Shown here: positions 49,527 through 50,589 of the stretch, piece by piece
How the letters are laid out: the number at the start of each line of letters is the position of its first letter
Position numbering within the stretch: position 1 is the first letter of the stretch
Assembly: GCA_903917565.1 (NCBI GenBank)
Contig: CAIXBB010000010.1
Coordinates: forward strand, 1-50,589
From: an uncultured cyanobacterium
GTDB lineage: Bacteria; Cyanobacteriota; Cyanobacteriia; PCC-6307; Cyanobiaceae
Length of the DNA stretch: 50,589 nucleotides
Reading direction: 5' to 3'
The notes under the pieces: model-generated
Told to the model about the DNA's origin: nothing
What the model saw: the letters and a program-made list of their open reading frames with translations, nothing else
Databases searched by the model: none
Translations under genes and position numbers: made by a program

Positions 49527-49534
49527 GGCGTTTC

Positions 49535-50254
49535 CTACACGAATCCCCCCGGCCGGGGCCGGGTGCTGGACAGAGAGACGTTGCCCTGCACGGCCCCCTG
49601 GACAGCCACTGGCGAAGCAGCAGGCCGTGGCGATGGCTGGGGCACCGCCACCACGTTGAAGGCGATCGACCAGCGCTCCCCCTCACCGCGGAAGGGCGGC
49701 ACCGAATGGGGTTGCCAGGCCGGAAACACATAGAAATCCCCTGGCACCGGCAGCACGTAGTGGGCCATGCCGGTGCGGAAGCTCTGGATGTGCCATTCCT
49801 CCGGACCGTGGAAGCAGAGCTGGCCGTCGAAGCGTTCGGCGCTGATCTGGGGAGGCACCTGCAGGAACAGCACCCCGGAGAAACTGCCACCGTGGGTGTG
49901 GGTCGGGTTGTAGTCGCCGGCGCGCTGGGCATTCAGCCAGAGGTCGATCATCTGCAGGCCGTAGCGGCCCGGTGTCCAGGGACCCCGACCCTGGGGGGGC
50001 TGGCGGTCGATCACGTGGCGGATCCAGTGCTCACAGGCCGGCAGGATCACCGAACGGCAGAGCTCGGCGGCGGCGGGATGGTCGGGGCCAAGCTCCCGCT
50101 GCTGGGACAGCTGACCCGCCAGCTTCACCGAAGCATCCGGACTGCGTTCGGGCTGGGCGAGCACCTCGCGGGCCATCGCCTGTAGGTCGGCTAGCTGGGC
50201 CGGGGGCAACTGGCCCTGCAGCAGATAGCGGGGAAAGAGACTGACCACCTCCAT
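49535..50254 (-). CDS. 2-oxoglutarate/Fe(II) oxygenase-like protein (TIGR02466-like)
   Basis: About 239 residues from the ATG at 50254 (MEVVSLFPRYLLQGQLP). An ATG at 50293 would add 13 residues, but family members usually start near the 'LFP' block. The beta-helix core has NPTHTHGGSFSGVLFL with the first His pair, a later HYVLPVPGDFYVFPAWQPHSV with another His, and RWSIAFNV with the Arg that would bind 2-oxoglutarate. Members of this family are putative hydroxylases of unknown substrate. The tail is Pro/Ser/Arg-rich and disordered. Confidence 0.8.
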   Translation of the reverse strand: MEVVSLFPRYLLQGQLPPAQLADLQAMAREVLAQPERSPDASVKLAGQLSQQRELGPDHPAAAELCRSVILPACEHWIRHVIDRQPPQGRGPWTPGRYGLQMIDLWLNAQRAGDYNPTHTHGGSFSGVLFLQVPPQISAERFDGQLCFHGPEEWHIQSFRTGMAHYVLPVPGDFYVFPAWQPHSVPPFRGEGERWSIAFNVVAVPQPSPRPAASPVAVQGAVQGNVSLSSTRPRPGGFV

Positions 50255-50339
50255 CGTGGGTTCTTCCGAGGCTGCGGAAGGCGTGCCGGCCATGGAAGCG
50301 GGGGGTGCGTGCGGGCCTCAAGCCTCGCAAACGGCGGGA

Positions 50340-50589
50340 TCAGACGGCCACGTAGGCCTCGACGGCGTCGCTGAGGCGACGCAGACCAGCCAGGCCGTCG
50401 CGCTCCAGGTTGCGCACCCGGTCGCGGCTGATGCCCAGGATGCGGCCGATGCCGGTGAGGCTCATCGGCTCCTCGCCGTCGATGCCGTAGCGCATCTTCA
50501 GCACCCGACCCTGCAGGTCCGGCAGCTGCTCCAGCAGGGCCCGCAGGTCCCCCTTCAGGCACTCCCCATCCACCAGATCGGCCGGCAGC
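50340..50589 (-). CDS. RNA polymerase sigma-70 factor, C-terminal part (5' end outside window)
   Basis: The frame is open to the window edge. It shows sigma regions 3-4: LRALLEQLPDLQGRVLKMRY, GIDGEEPMSLTGIGRILG and the helix-turn-helix ISRDRVRNLERDGLAGLRRL. Region 4.2 is intact, so the factor should read -35 elements. The short distance from region 4 to the end and the tail VEAYVAV suggest a group 2 (nonessential, RpoD-related) sigma factor of cyanobacteria; which one cannot be told from this part. Confidence 0.9.
   Translation of the reverse strand, partial: LPADLVDGECLKGDLRALLEQLPDLQGRVLKMRYGIDGEEPMSLTGIGRILGISRDRVRNLERDGLAGLRRLSDAVEAYVAV

Overview
The window is chromosomal DNA of a unicellular, GC-rich cyanobacterium of the Synechococcus/Cyanobium type. 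The evidence is psaC (photosystem I), a short ndhS (NDH-1 complex), a cyanobacterial RNase P RNA, an RpaB/Ycf27-type response regulator, the cyanobacterial ergothioneine/hercynine cluster, and very GC-rich, tightly packed genes with many ATGA start/stop overlaps. Assignments come from reading translated sequence and motifs; no database search was run.

Layout. 1-2080: 3' part of glycogen phosphorylase and two small cyanobacterial hypothetical genes. 2080-4330: a less GC-rich patch with a secreted protein carrying a PEP-CTERM-like sorting tail and an HpsJ-like membrane protein. 4361-6650: tRNA-Arg, rnpB, rnc, ndhS (short, overlapping rnc) and rimM. 6740-14370: sugar-nucleotide and core metabolism (manC, glmS, psaC, acpP, fabF, tkt), with a pair of nested palindromes between manC and glmS. 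14400-19610: surface-glycan genes, made up of a Gtr-like trio (GT2, small flippase-like protein, polytopic GT) and a CDP-dideoxysugar branch (rfbE-type epimerase, SDR reductase, and a wrecked rfbF fused to what looks like the tail of rfbH). 19610-22200: decayed and acquired DNA, with an SDR fragment and an AT-richer gene (GT25 plus sulfotransferase-like domains) followed by a structure with the features of an integron attC site. 22200-24220: a sulfur operon (two YeeE/YedE halves plus persulfide dioxygenase-rhodanese). 24290-24730: hicA with a nonsense-mutated hicB. 24800-31410: housekeeping genes (DUF985 cupin, thiC under a TPP riboswitch, HEAT and TPR proteins, an M20 hydrolase, ruvB, smpB). 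31418-37540: a degenerate Ser/Thr kinase, cysK, and the egtB-egtD cluster with two small partners. 37547-50589: ydcF, lysS, rpaB, a sugar-binding lipoprotein directly after mreBCD, ssb, dedA, ahcY, tsaE, mutY, a 2OG-oxygenase-like protein and the end of a sigma factor.

How it fits together. Most genes are core cyanobacterial functions. The interesting part is 14.4-24.7 kb, a surface-polysaccharide and accessory region. It shows gene loss (rfbF/G/H, an SDR, hicB) next to gene gain (an integron-cassette-like glycosyltransferase/sulfotransferase gene). Together this suggests ongoing remodelling of the cell-surface glycan, probably driven by phage or grazers; that last step is inference.
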